A stretch of DNA of 64,000 nucleotides, from assembly GCA_963920705.1 (NCBI GenBank), contig OY987229.1, positions 21,829,728 through 21,893,727 on the forward strand. Reading direction: 5' to 3'. The notes below the pieces were generated by a model that was not told the DNA's origin, did not search any database, and saw only the letters and a program-made list of their open reading frames with translations. This stretch comes from Odiellus spinosus (taxonomy: Eukaryota; Arthropoda; Arachnida; Opiliones; Phalangiidae). The translations under genes were made by a program, and so were the position numbers. The stretch's first letter is position 1, and the number at the start of each line of letters is the position of its first letter. This document shows positions 46,201 to 56,445 of the stretch, piece by piece.

Positions 46201-47071
46201 AAATAACGCCAGTGAAATTTTAATAGAGAAGGGTAGAGAAAATGACAAATGGAATTTAAAGCGAACGAAAATTGTGGGTCACGTGGCAATCGAATTACTC
46301 TGAAGCAGAAGCCGATGAAACCCTCCTTTGAAGTCTACTACTCCAATGTTCCATATAGCGCTCCTCTCTGTATGGGTAAAATTCCCAATTTTACGAGTTA
46401 GAAGGGGTCCTACTTCATCCCCCCTGTCTACGGAAAATTGGAAATTCTCTCTCTCCACAAACGACGACGTTTTTTGGACGAACTCCAAGGCTGCTAGAGA
46501 TAATCGCTCGACGAGCTCCCGCTCCGAAAATATCTACCGTTTGGAGGCGTACGAATCGCGCCTTTTGAGAATAACCCATACAGAGAGGGGTAGACAAGAC
46601 CCGGGAGTAATAGACTTCAAAGGAGGGTTTCATCGGCTTCTGTCTGAAGTTAAATAATAATAAAATCGATTAAACACTGAATAAATAGTTTAAACGCTTA
46701 ATTTAATTTGAATTATTATAATTTAATTATAATCACGAAAAAAATTAATTGTTGAAGTAAATCTTAATCCTTTTTCAAATTATTTTAATCGCAATTACGT
46801 CGAACTCAGAGTAGATATTTTATTGTTGAGCCAGTTACGTCGGGTTTTCGGTCAAGTGTGAATCTAGTATCAATATTATAATATGAAAAATTATCGTTAA
46901 TTAGCTTACAGAATGTTCAAAAACATTGAGCGATGAAAAATAGTCCACTATGAAAATTCTAGGTGGCCCCGTAATGATATTCCATTCTTCTCTGGCTAAA
47001 ACCGGAGTGTAGTCCAAAAACATTACCCCTTCTTTCGTCAGATACTGAGGAACCACGCTGATCTGGGTTTC
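43241..47071 (-). CDS. Ionotropic receptor IR-G, exons 4-7 only (5' part missing)
   Basis: Exons 47071-46910, 46137-45769, 44597-44317 and 43607-43241 correspond to exons 4-7 of its neighbours, with the same phases, and read through to a stop (393 aa from exon 4). S1 end: TKEGVMFLDYTP, with no Arg and Pro for Thr. M1 (LWMAVFFALMLYSLSWTLI), pore (NYLFSSVIVLVNQYRYVRS), M3 (LSLSFTGTLLAKLAKRNE), S2 with ITDIHISEK, M4. The C-terminal tail is ~40 residues longer than in the paralogues and strongly basic (KKKK, RRNAIGRRKRR). Exons 1-3 are absent: upstream of 47,071 the DNA turns into satellites within ~20 bp and no exon appears by 64,000. Either intron 3 contains at least 17 kb of satellite or the gene is 5'-truncated. 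Each of the three visible introns has one 338-bp MITE. Confidence 0.8.
43741..44079. mobile_element. MITE, ~338-bp family (copy 5), in IR-G intron 6
   Basis: Canonical left end; the right end is slightly decayed (TTTCATCTACTTCTG). Flanked by the 7-bp duplication TTAATAC. Internal orientation as in copy 2. Confidence 0.9.
44131..44281. mobile_element. Right half of a TTAA-type MITE in IR-G intron 6
   Basis: The phrases CAAGATCTCCATGAATCTCG, CTAAGCCTATTTTTCGTGTA and AATTTATTTCTAGTTTAATA match the right arm of 27,231-27,669. The left half is absent. It lies beside the 338-bp MITE in the same intron. Confidence 0.65.
44657..44893. mobile_element. hAT-like MITE in IR-G intron 5
   Basis: Perfect 16-bp ends CAGGGACGGAAATAAG and CTTATTTCCGTCCCTG are flanked by the 8-bp duplication CCCGTAAC. 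CAGGG termini with an 8-bp duplication fit the hAT superfamily. The interior repeats TTATCGGACA and TGTCCAGTGAC phrases. No coding frame. Confidence 0.88.
45192..45528. mobile_element. MITE, ~338-bp family (copy 6), in IR-G intron 5
   Basis: Canonical termini, flanked by the 7-bp duplication GTAGTAT. Internal sequence close to copies 1, 4 and 7. It shares this intron with the hAT-like element. Confidence 0.92.
46306..46642. mobile_element. MITE, ~338-bp family (copy 7), in IR-G intron 4
   Basis: Canonical termini, flanked by the 7-bp duplication TCTGAAG. It is nearly identical to copies 1 and 6, consistent with recent activity. Confidence 0.93.
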
Positions 47072-47091
47072 CTAAACCAAATATATTATAT

Positions 47092-47450
47092 ATTTTCAAA
47101 GATTGTTTTATTTTCAAATGTTTTTTTATTTTCAAAGGGTGTTTTATTTTCAAAGGGTGTTTTATTTTCAAAGAGTGTTTTATTTTCAAAGGGTGTTTTA
47201 TTTTCAAAGGGTGTTTTGTTTTCAAAGGTTGTTTTGTTTTCAAAGGTTGTTTTATTTTCAATCGGTGTTTTATTTTCTATCGGTGTTTTATTTTCAAAAG
47301 TTTTGTTTTCAAAGGTTGTTTTATTTTCAAAGGTTGTTTTATTTTCAAAGGTTGTTTTATTTTCAAAGGTTGTTTTATTTTCAAAGGTTGTTTTATTTTC
47401 AAAGGTTGTTTTATTTTCAAATGTTGTTTTATTTTCAAAGGTTGTTTTAT
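47092..47450. repeat. 18-bp satellite, about 20 copies, abutting IR-G exon 4
   Basis: The unit is AAAGGTTGTTTTATTTTC, with a GGGTGTTTT variant in the first third. It starts about 20 bp upstream of the IR-G exon 4 acceptor. The GGGTGT plus T-run plus CAAA pattern resembles the 17-bp satellite further right (GGGGGTGTATTTTTACA), so it could be a distant relative. Stop-free frames across it (FENKTT repeats) are artefacts. Confidence 0.9.
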
Positions 47451-47461
47451 TATATATATAT

Positions 47462-47755
47462 AAGGGGTACCCCTTGTAAAAAAAAATCAATTATTTTTTA
47501 CAGAGGGTGTATTTATTATTATTTTTTTTACAGGGGGTGTATTTATTATTTTTTTTTTTTACAGTTGGTGTATTTATTATTTTATTATTATTTTTTTTTT
47601 TTACAGGAGTGTATTTATTATTATTTTTTTTTACAGGGGATGTATTTATTATTTTTTTTACAGGGGGTGAATTTATTATTTTTTTTACAGGGGGTGTATT
47701 TATTAAAAATCTATTATAATTTTTTTTACAAGGGGTACCCCTTGTAAAAAAAATT
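47462..47755. repeat. Irregular 17-bp-like units bounded by AAGGGGTACCCCTTG repeats
   Basis: About ten copies of TTTTTTACAGGGGGTGTATT are separated by variable TTATTATT filler, so the core equals the main satellite. The block is bounded on both sides by a direct repeat beginning AAGGGGTACCCCTTGTAAAA (47,471 region and 47,730 region). The right copy is part of a perfect 38-bp palindrome (47,718-47,755). Confidence 0.85.
47718..47755. repeat. Perfect 38-bp palindrome made of two head-to-head satellite-like units
   Basis: The left half is AATTTTTTTTACAAGGGGT and the right half is its exact complement. Each half resembles one 17-bp satellite unit, so the palindrome is a miniature of the strand switch at 56,445/56,446 with the same G-rich-strands-converging orientation. 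Confidence 0.9.
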
Positions 47756-47772
47756 CAATTATTATTATTTTA

Positions 47773-48500
47773 CAATCTCAATTTTCCAAATCTCAAAAAT
47801 CTCAATTTTCCAAATCTCAAAAATCTCAATTTTCCAAATCTCAAAAATCTCAATTTTCCAAATCTCAAAAATCTCAATTTTAAAAATCTCAAAAATCTCA
47901 ATTTTCTAAATCTCAAAAATCTCAATTTTAAAAATCTCAAAAATCTCAATTTTCCAAATCTCAAAAATCTCAATTTTAAAAATCTCAAAAATCTCAAATT
48001 TCCAAATCTCAAAAATCTCAATTTTAAAAATCTCAAAAATCTCAATTTTCCAAATCTCAAAAATCTCAATTATCCAAATCTCAAAAATCTCAATTATCCA
48101 AATCTCAAAAATCTCAATTTTCCAAATATCAAAAATCTCAATTTTCCAAATATCAAAAATCTCAATTTTCCATATCCCAAAAATCTCAATTATCCAAATC
48201 TCGAAAGTCTCAATTTTCCAAATCTCAAAAATCTCAATTTTCCAAATCTCAAAAATCTCAATTTTCCAAATCTCAAAAATCTCAATTTTCCAAATCTCAA
48301 AAATCTCAATTTTCCAAATCTCAAAAATCTCAATTTTCCAAATCTCAAAAATCTCAATTTTCCAAATCTCAAAAATCTCAATTTTCCAAATTTCAAAAAT
48401 CTCAATTTTCCAAATCTCAAAAATCTCAATTTTCCAAATCTCAAAAATCTCAATTTTCCAAATCTCAAAAATCTCAATTTTCCAAATCTCAAAAATCTCA
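47773..48500. repeat. 24-bp satellite, left flank
   Basis: The unit is CAATTTTCCAAATCTC followed by AAAAATCT, about 30 copies. TTTTAAAAATC variants alternate in the first third. Its reverse complement starts at 63,961 on the far side of the inverted block. Confidence 0.9.
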
Positions 48501-48655
48501 ATTTTCCAAATCTGAATTTTCCAAATCTCAATTTTCCCAATCTCAATTTTCCCAATCTCAATTTTCCCAATCTCAATTTTCCCAATCTCAATTTTCCAAA
48601 TCTCAATTTTCCCAATCTCAATTTTCCCAATCTCAATTTTCCCAATCTCAATTTT
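48501..48655. repeat. 15-bp satellite, left flank
   Basis: The unit is CCCAATCTCAATTTT, about ten copies. It is the 24-bp unit without its AAAAATCT part. It joins the 17-bp array directly (CTCAATTTT/CAGGGGGTG at 48,655/48,656). Confidence 0.9.
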
Positions 48656-51600
48656 CAGGGGGTGTATTTTTTCAGGGGGTGTATTTTTACAGGGGGTGTA
48701 TTTTTACAGGGGGTGTATTTTTACAGGGGGTGTTTTTTTACAGGGGAAGTATTTTTACAGGGGGTGTATTTTTACATAGGGTGTATTTTTTACAGGGGGT
48801 GTATTTTTTACAGGGGGTGTATTTTTTCAGGGGGTGTATTTTTTCAGGGGGTGTATTTTTACAGGGGGTGTATTTTTACAGGGGGTGTATTTTTACAGGG
48901 GGTGTATTTTTACAGGGGGTGTATTTTTACAGGGGGTGTATTTTTACAGGGGGTGTATTTTTACAGGGGGTTTATTTTTACAGGGGGTGTATTTTTTCAG
49001 GGGGTGTATTTTTACAGGGGGTGTATTTTTACAGGGGTGTATTTTTACAGGGGGTGTATTTTTACAGGGGAAGTATTTTTACAGGGGGTGTATTTTTACA
49101 TAGGGTGTATTTTTTACAGGGGGTGTATTTTTTACAGGGGGTGTATTTTTACAGGGGGTGTATTTTTTCAGGGGGTGTATTTTTACAGGGGGGGGATTTT
49201 TACAGGGGGTGTATTTTTACAGGGGGTGTATTTTTTACAGGGGGTGTATTTTTTACAGGGGGTGTATTTTTTCAGGGGGTGTATTTTTACAGGGGGTGTA
49301 TTTTTACAGGGGGTGTATTTTTACAGGGGGTGTATTTTTACAGGGGGTGTATTTTTACAGGGGGTGTATTTTTACAGGGGGTGTATTTTTACAGGGGGTG
49401 TATTTTTACAGGGGGTGTATTTTTACAGGGGGTGTATTTTTACAGGGGGTTTATTTTTACAGGGGGTGTATTTTTACAGGGGGTGTTTTTACAGGGGGTG
49501 TATTTTTACAGGGGGTGTATTTTTACAGGGGTGTATTTTTACAGGGGGTGTATTTTTACAGGGGGTGTATTTTTACAGGGGGTGTATTTTTACAGGGGAA
49601 GTATTTTTACAGGGGGTGTATTTTTACATAGGGTGTATTTTTTACAGGGGGTGTATTTTTTACAGGGGGTGTATTTTTTCAGGGGGTGTATTTTTTCAGG
49701 GGGTGTATTTTTACAGGGGGTGTATTTTTACAGGGGGTGTATTTTTACAGGGGGTGTATTTTTACAGGGGGTGTATTTTTACAGGGGGTGTATTTTTACA
49801 GGGGAAGTATTTTTACAGGGGGTGTATTTTAACATAGGGTGTATTTTTTACAGGGGGTGTATTTTTTACAGGGGGTGTATTTTTTCAGGGGGTGTATTTT
49901 TTCAGGGGGCGTATTTTTACAGGGGGTGTATTTTTACAGGGGGTGTATTTTTTACAGGGGGTGTATTTTTACAGGGGGTGTATTTTTTCAGGGGGTGTAT
50001 TTTTACAGGGGGTGTATTTTTACAGGGGTGTATTTTTACAGGGGGTGTATTTTTACAGGGGGTGTATTTTTAACAGGGGGTGTATTTTTTACAGGGGGTG
50101 TATTTTTTACAGGGGGTGTATTTTTACAGGGGGTGTATTTTTACAGGGGGTGTATTTTTACTGGGGGTATATTTTTCCAGGGGGTATATTTTTCCAGGGG
50201 GTATATTTTTCCAGTGGGTGTATTTTTCCAGGGGCTGTATTTTTCCAGGGGGTGTATTTTTCCAGGGGGTGTATTTTTCCAGGGGGTGTATTTTTCCAGG
50301 GGGTGTATTTTTCCAGGGGGTGTATTTTTCCAGGGGCTGTATTTTTCCAGGGGGTGTATTTTTCCAGGGGGTGTATTTTTCCAGGGGGTGTATTTTTCCA
50401 GGGGGTGTATTTTTACAGGGGGTGTATTTTTACAGGGGGTGTATTTTTTCAGGGGGTGTATTTTTTCAGGGGGTGTATTTTTACAGGGGGTGTATTTTTA
50501 CAGGGGGTGTATTTTTACAGGGGGTGTATTTTTACAGGGGGTGTATTTTTACAGGGGGTGTATTTTTACAGGGGGTGTATTTTTACAGGGGGTGTATTTT
50601 TACAGGGGGTGTATTTTTACAGGGGGTGTATTTTTCCAGGGGGTGTATTTTTCCAGGGGGTGTATTTTTCCAGTGGTGTATTTTTCCAGGGGGTGTATTT
50701 TTCCAGGGGGTGTATTTTTCCAGAGGGTGTATTTTTACAGGGGGTGTATTTTTACAGGGGGTGTATTTTTACAGGGGGTGTATTTTTACAGGGGGTGTAT
50801 TTTTACAGGGGGTGTATTTTTACAGGGGGTGTATTTTTACAGGGGGTGTATTTTTACAGGGGGTGTATTTTTACAGGGGGTGTATTTTTACAGGGGGTGT
50901 ATTTTTACAGGGGGTGTATTTTTCCAGGGGGTGTATTTTTCCAGGGGGTGTATTTTTCCAGGGGGTGCATTTTTCCAGGGGGTGCATTTTTCCAGGGGGT
51001 GTATTTTTCCAGGGGGTGTATTTTTCCAGGGGGTGTATTTTTCCAGGGGGTGTATTTTTCCTGGGGGTGTATTTTTACAGGGGGTGTATTTTTACAGGGG
51101 GTGTATTTTTACAGGGGGTGTATTTTTACAGGGGGTGTATTTTTACAGGGGGTGTATTTTTACAGGGGGTGTATTTTTACAGGGGGTGTATTTTTACAGG
51201 GGTGTATTTTTACAGGGGGTGTATTTTTTCAGGGGGTGTATTTTTACAGGGGGTGTATTTTTACAGGGGGTGTATTTTTAAAAGGGTGTATTTTTACAGG
51301 GGGTGTTTTTTACAGGGGGTTTATTTTTTACAGGGGGTGTATTTTTTCAGGGGGTGTATTTTTACAGGGGGTGTATTTTTACAGGGGGTGTATTTTTACA
51401 GGTGGTGTATTTTTACAGGGGGTGTATTTTTACAGGGGGTGTATTTTTACAGGGGGTGTATTTTTCCAGGGGGTGTATTTTTCCAGGGGGTGTATTTTTC
51501 CAGGGGGTGTATTTTTCCAGGGGGTGTATTTTTCCAGGGGGTGTATTTTTCCAGGGGGTGTATTTTTCCAGGGGGTGTATTTTTCCAGGGGGTGTATTTT

Positions 51601-54600
51601 TCCAGGGGGTGTATTTTTCCAGGGGGTGTATTTTTACAGGGGGTGTATTTTTCCAGGGGGTGTATTTTTACAGGGGGTGTATTTTTACAGGGGGTGTATT
51701 TTTACAGGGGGTGTATTTTTACAGGGGGTGTATTTTTACAGGGGGTGTATTTTTACAGGGGGTGTATTTTTACAGGGGGTGTATTTTTACAGGGGGTGTA
51801 TTTTTACAGGGGGTGTATTTTTACAGGGGGTGTATTTTTACAGGGGGTGTATTTTTCCAGGGGGTGTATTTTTCCAGGGGGTGTATTTTTCCAGGGGGTG
51901 TATTTTTACAGGGGGTGTATTTTTACAGGGGGTGTATTTTTACAGGGGGTGTATTTTTACAGGGGTTGTATTTTTACAGGGGGTGTATTTTTCCAGGGGG
52001 TGTATTTTTCCAGGGGGTGTATTTTTCCAGGGGGTGCATTTTTCCAGGGGGTGTATTTTTCCAGGGGGTGTATTTTTCCAGGGGGTGTATTTTTCCAGGG
52101 GGTGTATTTTTACAGGGGGTGTATTTTTACAGGGGGTGTATTTTTACAGGGGGTGTATTTTTAAAAGGGATGTATTTTTACAGGGGGTGTATTTTTACAG
52201 GGGGTGTATTTTTCCAGGGGGTGTATTTTTACAGGGGGTGTATTTTTACAGGGGGTGTATTTTTACAGGGGGTGTATTTTTTCAGGGGGTGTATTTTTAC
52301 AGGGGGTGTATTTTTACAGGGGGTGTATTTTTCCAGGGGGTGTATTTTTACAGGGGGTGTATTTTTACAGGGGGTGTATTTTTCCAGGGGGTGTATTTTT
52401 CCAGGGGGTGTATTTTTCCAGGGGGTGTATTTTTACAGGGGGTGTATTTTTACAGTGGGTGTATTTTTCCAGGGGGTGTATTTTTACAGGGGGTGTATTT
52501 TTACAGGGGGTGTATTTTTCCAGGGGGTGTATTTTTCCAGGGGGTGCATTTTTCCAGGGGTAGTATTTTTCCAGGGGGTGTATTTTTCCAGGGGGTGTAT
52601 TTTTCCAGGGGGTGTATTTTTACAGGGGGTGTATTTTTACAGGGGGTGTATTTTTACAGGGGGTGTATTTTTACAGGGGGTGTATTTTTACAGGGGGTGT
52701 ATTTTTACAGGGGGTGTATTTTTACAGGGGGTGTATTTTTACAGGGGGTGTATTTTTACAGGGGGTGTATTTTTACAGGGGGTGTATTTTTACAGGGGGT
52801 GTATTTTTACAGGGGGTGTATTTTTACAGGGGGTGTATTTTTTCAGGGGGTGTATTTTTACAGGGGGTGTATTTTTACAGGGGGTGTATTTTTACAGGGG
52901 GTGTATTTTTACAGGGGGTGTATTTTTACAGGGGGTTTATTTTTTACAGGGGGTGTATTTTTTCAGGGGGTGTATTTTTACAGGGGGTGTATTTTTACAG
53001 GGGGTGTATTTTTACAGGGGGTGTATTTTTACAGGGGGTGTATTTTTACAGGGGGTGTATTTTTACAGGGGGTGTATTTTTACAGGGGGTGTATTTTTAC
53101 AGGGGGTGTATTTTTCCAGGGGGTGTATTTTTACAGGGGGTGTATTTTTCCAGGGGGTGTATTTTTCCAGGGGGTGTATTTTTCCAGGGGGTGTATTTTT
53201 ACAGGGGGTGTATTTTTACAGGGGGTGTATTTTTACAGGGGGTGTATTTTTACAGGGGTTGTATTTTTACAGGGGGTGTATTTTTCCAGGGGGTGTATTT
53301 TTCCAGGGGGTGTATTTTTCCAGGGGGTGCATTTTTCCAGGGGGTGTATTTTTCCAGGGGGTGTATTTTTCCAGGGGGTGTATTTTTCCAGGGGGTGTAT
53401 TTTTACAGGGGGTGTATTTTTACAGGGGGTGTATTTTTACAGGGGGTGTATTTTTAAAAGGGATGTATTTTTACAGGGGGTGTATTTTTCCAGGGGGTGT
53501 ATTTTTCCAGGGGGTGTATTTTTACAGGGGGTGTATTTTTACAGGGGGTGTATTTTTACAGGGGGTGTATTTTTTCAGGGGGTGTATTTTTACAGGGGGT
53601 GTATTTTTACAGGGGGTGTATTTTTACAGGGGGTGTATTTTTACAGGGGGTGTATTTTTACAGGGGGTGTATTTTTCCAGGGGGTGTATTTTTCCAGGGG
53701 GTGTATTTTTACAGGGGGTGTATTTTTACAGGGGGTGTATTTTTACAGTGGGTGTATTTTTCCAGGGGGTGTATTTTTACAGGGGGTGTATTTTTACAGG
53801 GGGTGTATTTTTCCAGGGGGTGTATTTTTCCAGGGGGTGCATTTTTCCAGGGGTAGTATTTTTCCAGGGGGTGTATTTTTCCAGGGGGTGTATTTTTCCA
53901 GGGGGTGTATTTTTACAGGGGGTGTATTTTTACAGGGGGTGTATTTTTACAGGGGGTGTATTTTTACAGGGGGTGTATTTTTACAGGGGGTGTATTTTTA
54001 CAGGGGGTGTATTTTTACAGGGGGTGTATTTTTACAGGGGGTGTATTTTTACAGGGGGTGTATTTTTACAGGGGGTGTATTTTTACAGGGGGTGTATTTT
54101 TTCAGGGGGTGTATTTTTACAGGGGGTGTATTTTTACAGGGGGTGTATTTTTAAAAGGGTGTATTTTTACAGGGGGTGTTTTTTACAGGGGGTTTATTTT
54201 TTACAGGGGGTGTATTTTTTCAGGGGGTGTATTTTTACAGGGGGTGTATTTTTACAGGGGGTGTATTTTTACAGGGGGTGTATTTTTACAGGGGGTGTAT
54301 TTTTACAGGGGGTGTATTTTTACAGGGGGTGTATTTTTCCAGGGGGTGTATTTTTCCAGGGGGTGTATTTTTCCAGGGGGTGTATTTTTCCAGGGGGTGT
54401 ATTTTTCCAGGGGGTGTATTTTTCCAGGGGGTGTATTTTTTCAGGGGGTGTATTTTTACAGGGGGTGTATTTTTACAGGGGGTGTATTTTTACAGGGGGT
54501 GTATTTTTACAAGGGTGTATTTTTACAGGGGGTGTTTTTTACAGGGGGTGTATTTTTTACAGGGGGTGTATTTTTTACAGGGGGTGTATTTTTTACAGGG

Positions 54601-56445
54601 GGTGTATTTTTTCAGGGGATGTATTTTTACAGGGGGTGTATTTTTCCAGGGGGTGTATTTTTTCAGGGGGTGTATTTTTACAGGGGGTGTATTTTTACAG
54701 GGGGTGTATTTTTACAGGGGGTGTATTTTTACAAGGGTGTATTTTTACAGGGGGTGTTTTTTACAGGGGGTGTATTTTTTACAGGGGGTGTATTTTTTCA
54801 GGGGATGTATTTTTACAGGGGGTGTATTTTTCCAGGGGGTGTATTTTCCAGGGGGTGTATTTTTCCAGGGGGTGTATTTTTCCAGGGGGTGTATTTTTCC
54901 AGGGGGTGTATTTTTCCAGGGGGTGTATTTTTCCAGGGGGTGTATTTTTCCAGAGGGTGTATTTTTCCAGGGGGTGTATTTTTCCAGGGGGTGTATTTTT
55001 CCAGGGGGTGTATTTTTACAGGGGGTGTATTTTTACAGGGGGTGTATTTTTACAGGGGGTGTATTTTTACAGGAGGTGTATTTTTACAGGGGGTGTATTT
55101 TTACAGGGGGTGTATTTTTACAGGGGGTGTATTTTTACAGGGGGTGTATTTTTACAGGTAGTGTATTTTTACAGGGGGTGTATTTTTACAGGGGGTGTAT
55201 TTTTACAGGGGGTGTATTTTTACAGGGGGTGTATTTTTTCAGGGGGTGTATTTTTACAGGGGGTGTATTTTTACAGGGGGTGTATTTTTACAGGGGGTGT
55301 ATTTTTTCAAGGGGTGTATTTTTTCAAGGGGTGTATTTTTACAGGGGGTGTTTTTTACAGGGGGTGTATTTTTTACAGGGGGTGTATTTTTTACAGGGGG
55401 TGTATTTTTTCAGGGGGTGTATTTTTACAGGGGGTGTATTTCTTCAGGGGTGTATTTTTTCAGGGGGTGTATTTTTACAGGGGGTGTATTTTTACAGGGG
55501 GTGTATTTTTACAGGGGTGTATTTTTACAGGGGTGTATTTTTACAGGGGGTGTATTTTTACAGGGGGTGTATTTTTACAGGGGGTGTATTTTTACAGAGG
55601 GTGTATTTTTACAGAGGGTGTATTTTTACAGGGGGGTGTATTTTTACAGGGGGTGTATTTTTACAGGGGGTGTATTTTTACAGGGGGTGTATTTTTACAG
55701 GGGGTGTATTTTTACAGGGGGTGTATTTTTACAGGGGGTGTATTTTTACAGGGGGTGTATTTTTACAGGGGGTGTATTTTTACAGGGGGTGTATTTTTAC
55801 AGGGGTGTATTTTTACAGGGGGTGTATTTTTACAGGGGGTGTATTTTTACAGGGGGTGTATTTTTACAGGGGGTGTATTTTTACAGGGGGTGTATTTTTA
55901 CAGGGGGTGTATTTTTTCAGGGGGTGTATTTTTACAGGGGGTGTATTTTTACAGGGGGTGTATTTTTACAGGGGGTGTATTTTTACAGGGGGTGTATTTT
56001 TACAGGGGGTGTATTTTTCCAGGGGGTGTATTTTTACAGGGGGTGTATTTTTACAGGTTGTGTATTTTTACAGGGGGTGTATTTTTACAGGGGGTGTATT
56101 TTTACAGGGGGTGTATTTATACAGGGGGTGTATTTTTACAGGGGGTGTATTTTTACAGGGGGTGTATTTTTACAGGGGGTGTATTTTTACAGGGGGTGTA
56201 TTTTTACAGGGGGTGTATTTTTACAGGGGGTGTATTTTTACAGGGGGTGTATTTTTACAGGGGGTGTATTTTTACAGGGGGTGTATTTTTACAGGGGGTG
56301 TATTTTTACAGGGGGTGTATTTTTACAGGGGTGTATTTTTACAGGGGGTGTATTTTTACAGGGGGTGTATTTTTACAGGGGGTGTATTTTTACAGGGGGT
56401 GTATTTTTACAGGGGGTGTATTTTTACAGGGGGTGTATTTTTACA
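48656..56445 (+). repeat. 17-bp satellite, left arm (G-rich strand on +)
   Basis: About 7.8 kb of TTTTTACAGGGGGTGTA, roughly 450 units. Subtypes differ before the G run (TTTTTACAG, TTTTTCCAG, TTTTTTCAG) and cluster in blocks; CCAG dominates for example at 50,180-50,410. Rare variants mark higher-order repeats: AAAAGGGATG at ~52,166 and ~53,460, and AGGGGTAGTATT at ~52,556 and ~53,850, both 1,294 bp apart. GGGGAAGTATTTT followed by ACATAGGGTG occurs four times between 48,746 and 49,840. No stop codon exists in the + strand unit in any frame, which explains the very long open frames (up to 1,718 codons). Not protein-coding by any other sign. Confidence 0.97.

Noticed and set aside
12205-47071. 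Receptor array as insect odorant or gustatory receptors (seven-helix type)
   Set aside because: There are three membrane segments plus a pore loop in the order M1-P-M3, then S2 and M4, an SFTGLLLAKL at the SYTANLAAFL position, and an S1 motif before M1. This fits ionotropic receptors.
41741-48655. Regular repeats as a CRISPR array
   Set aside because: Units are contiguous with no unique spacers, and the genome is eukaryotic.
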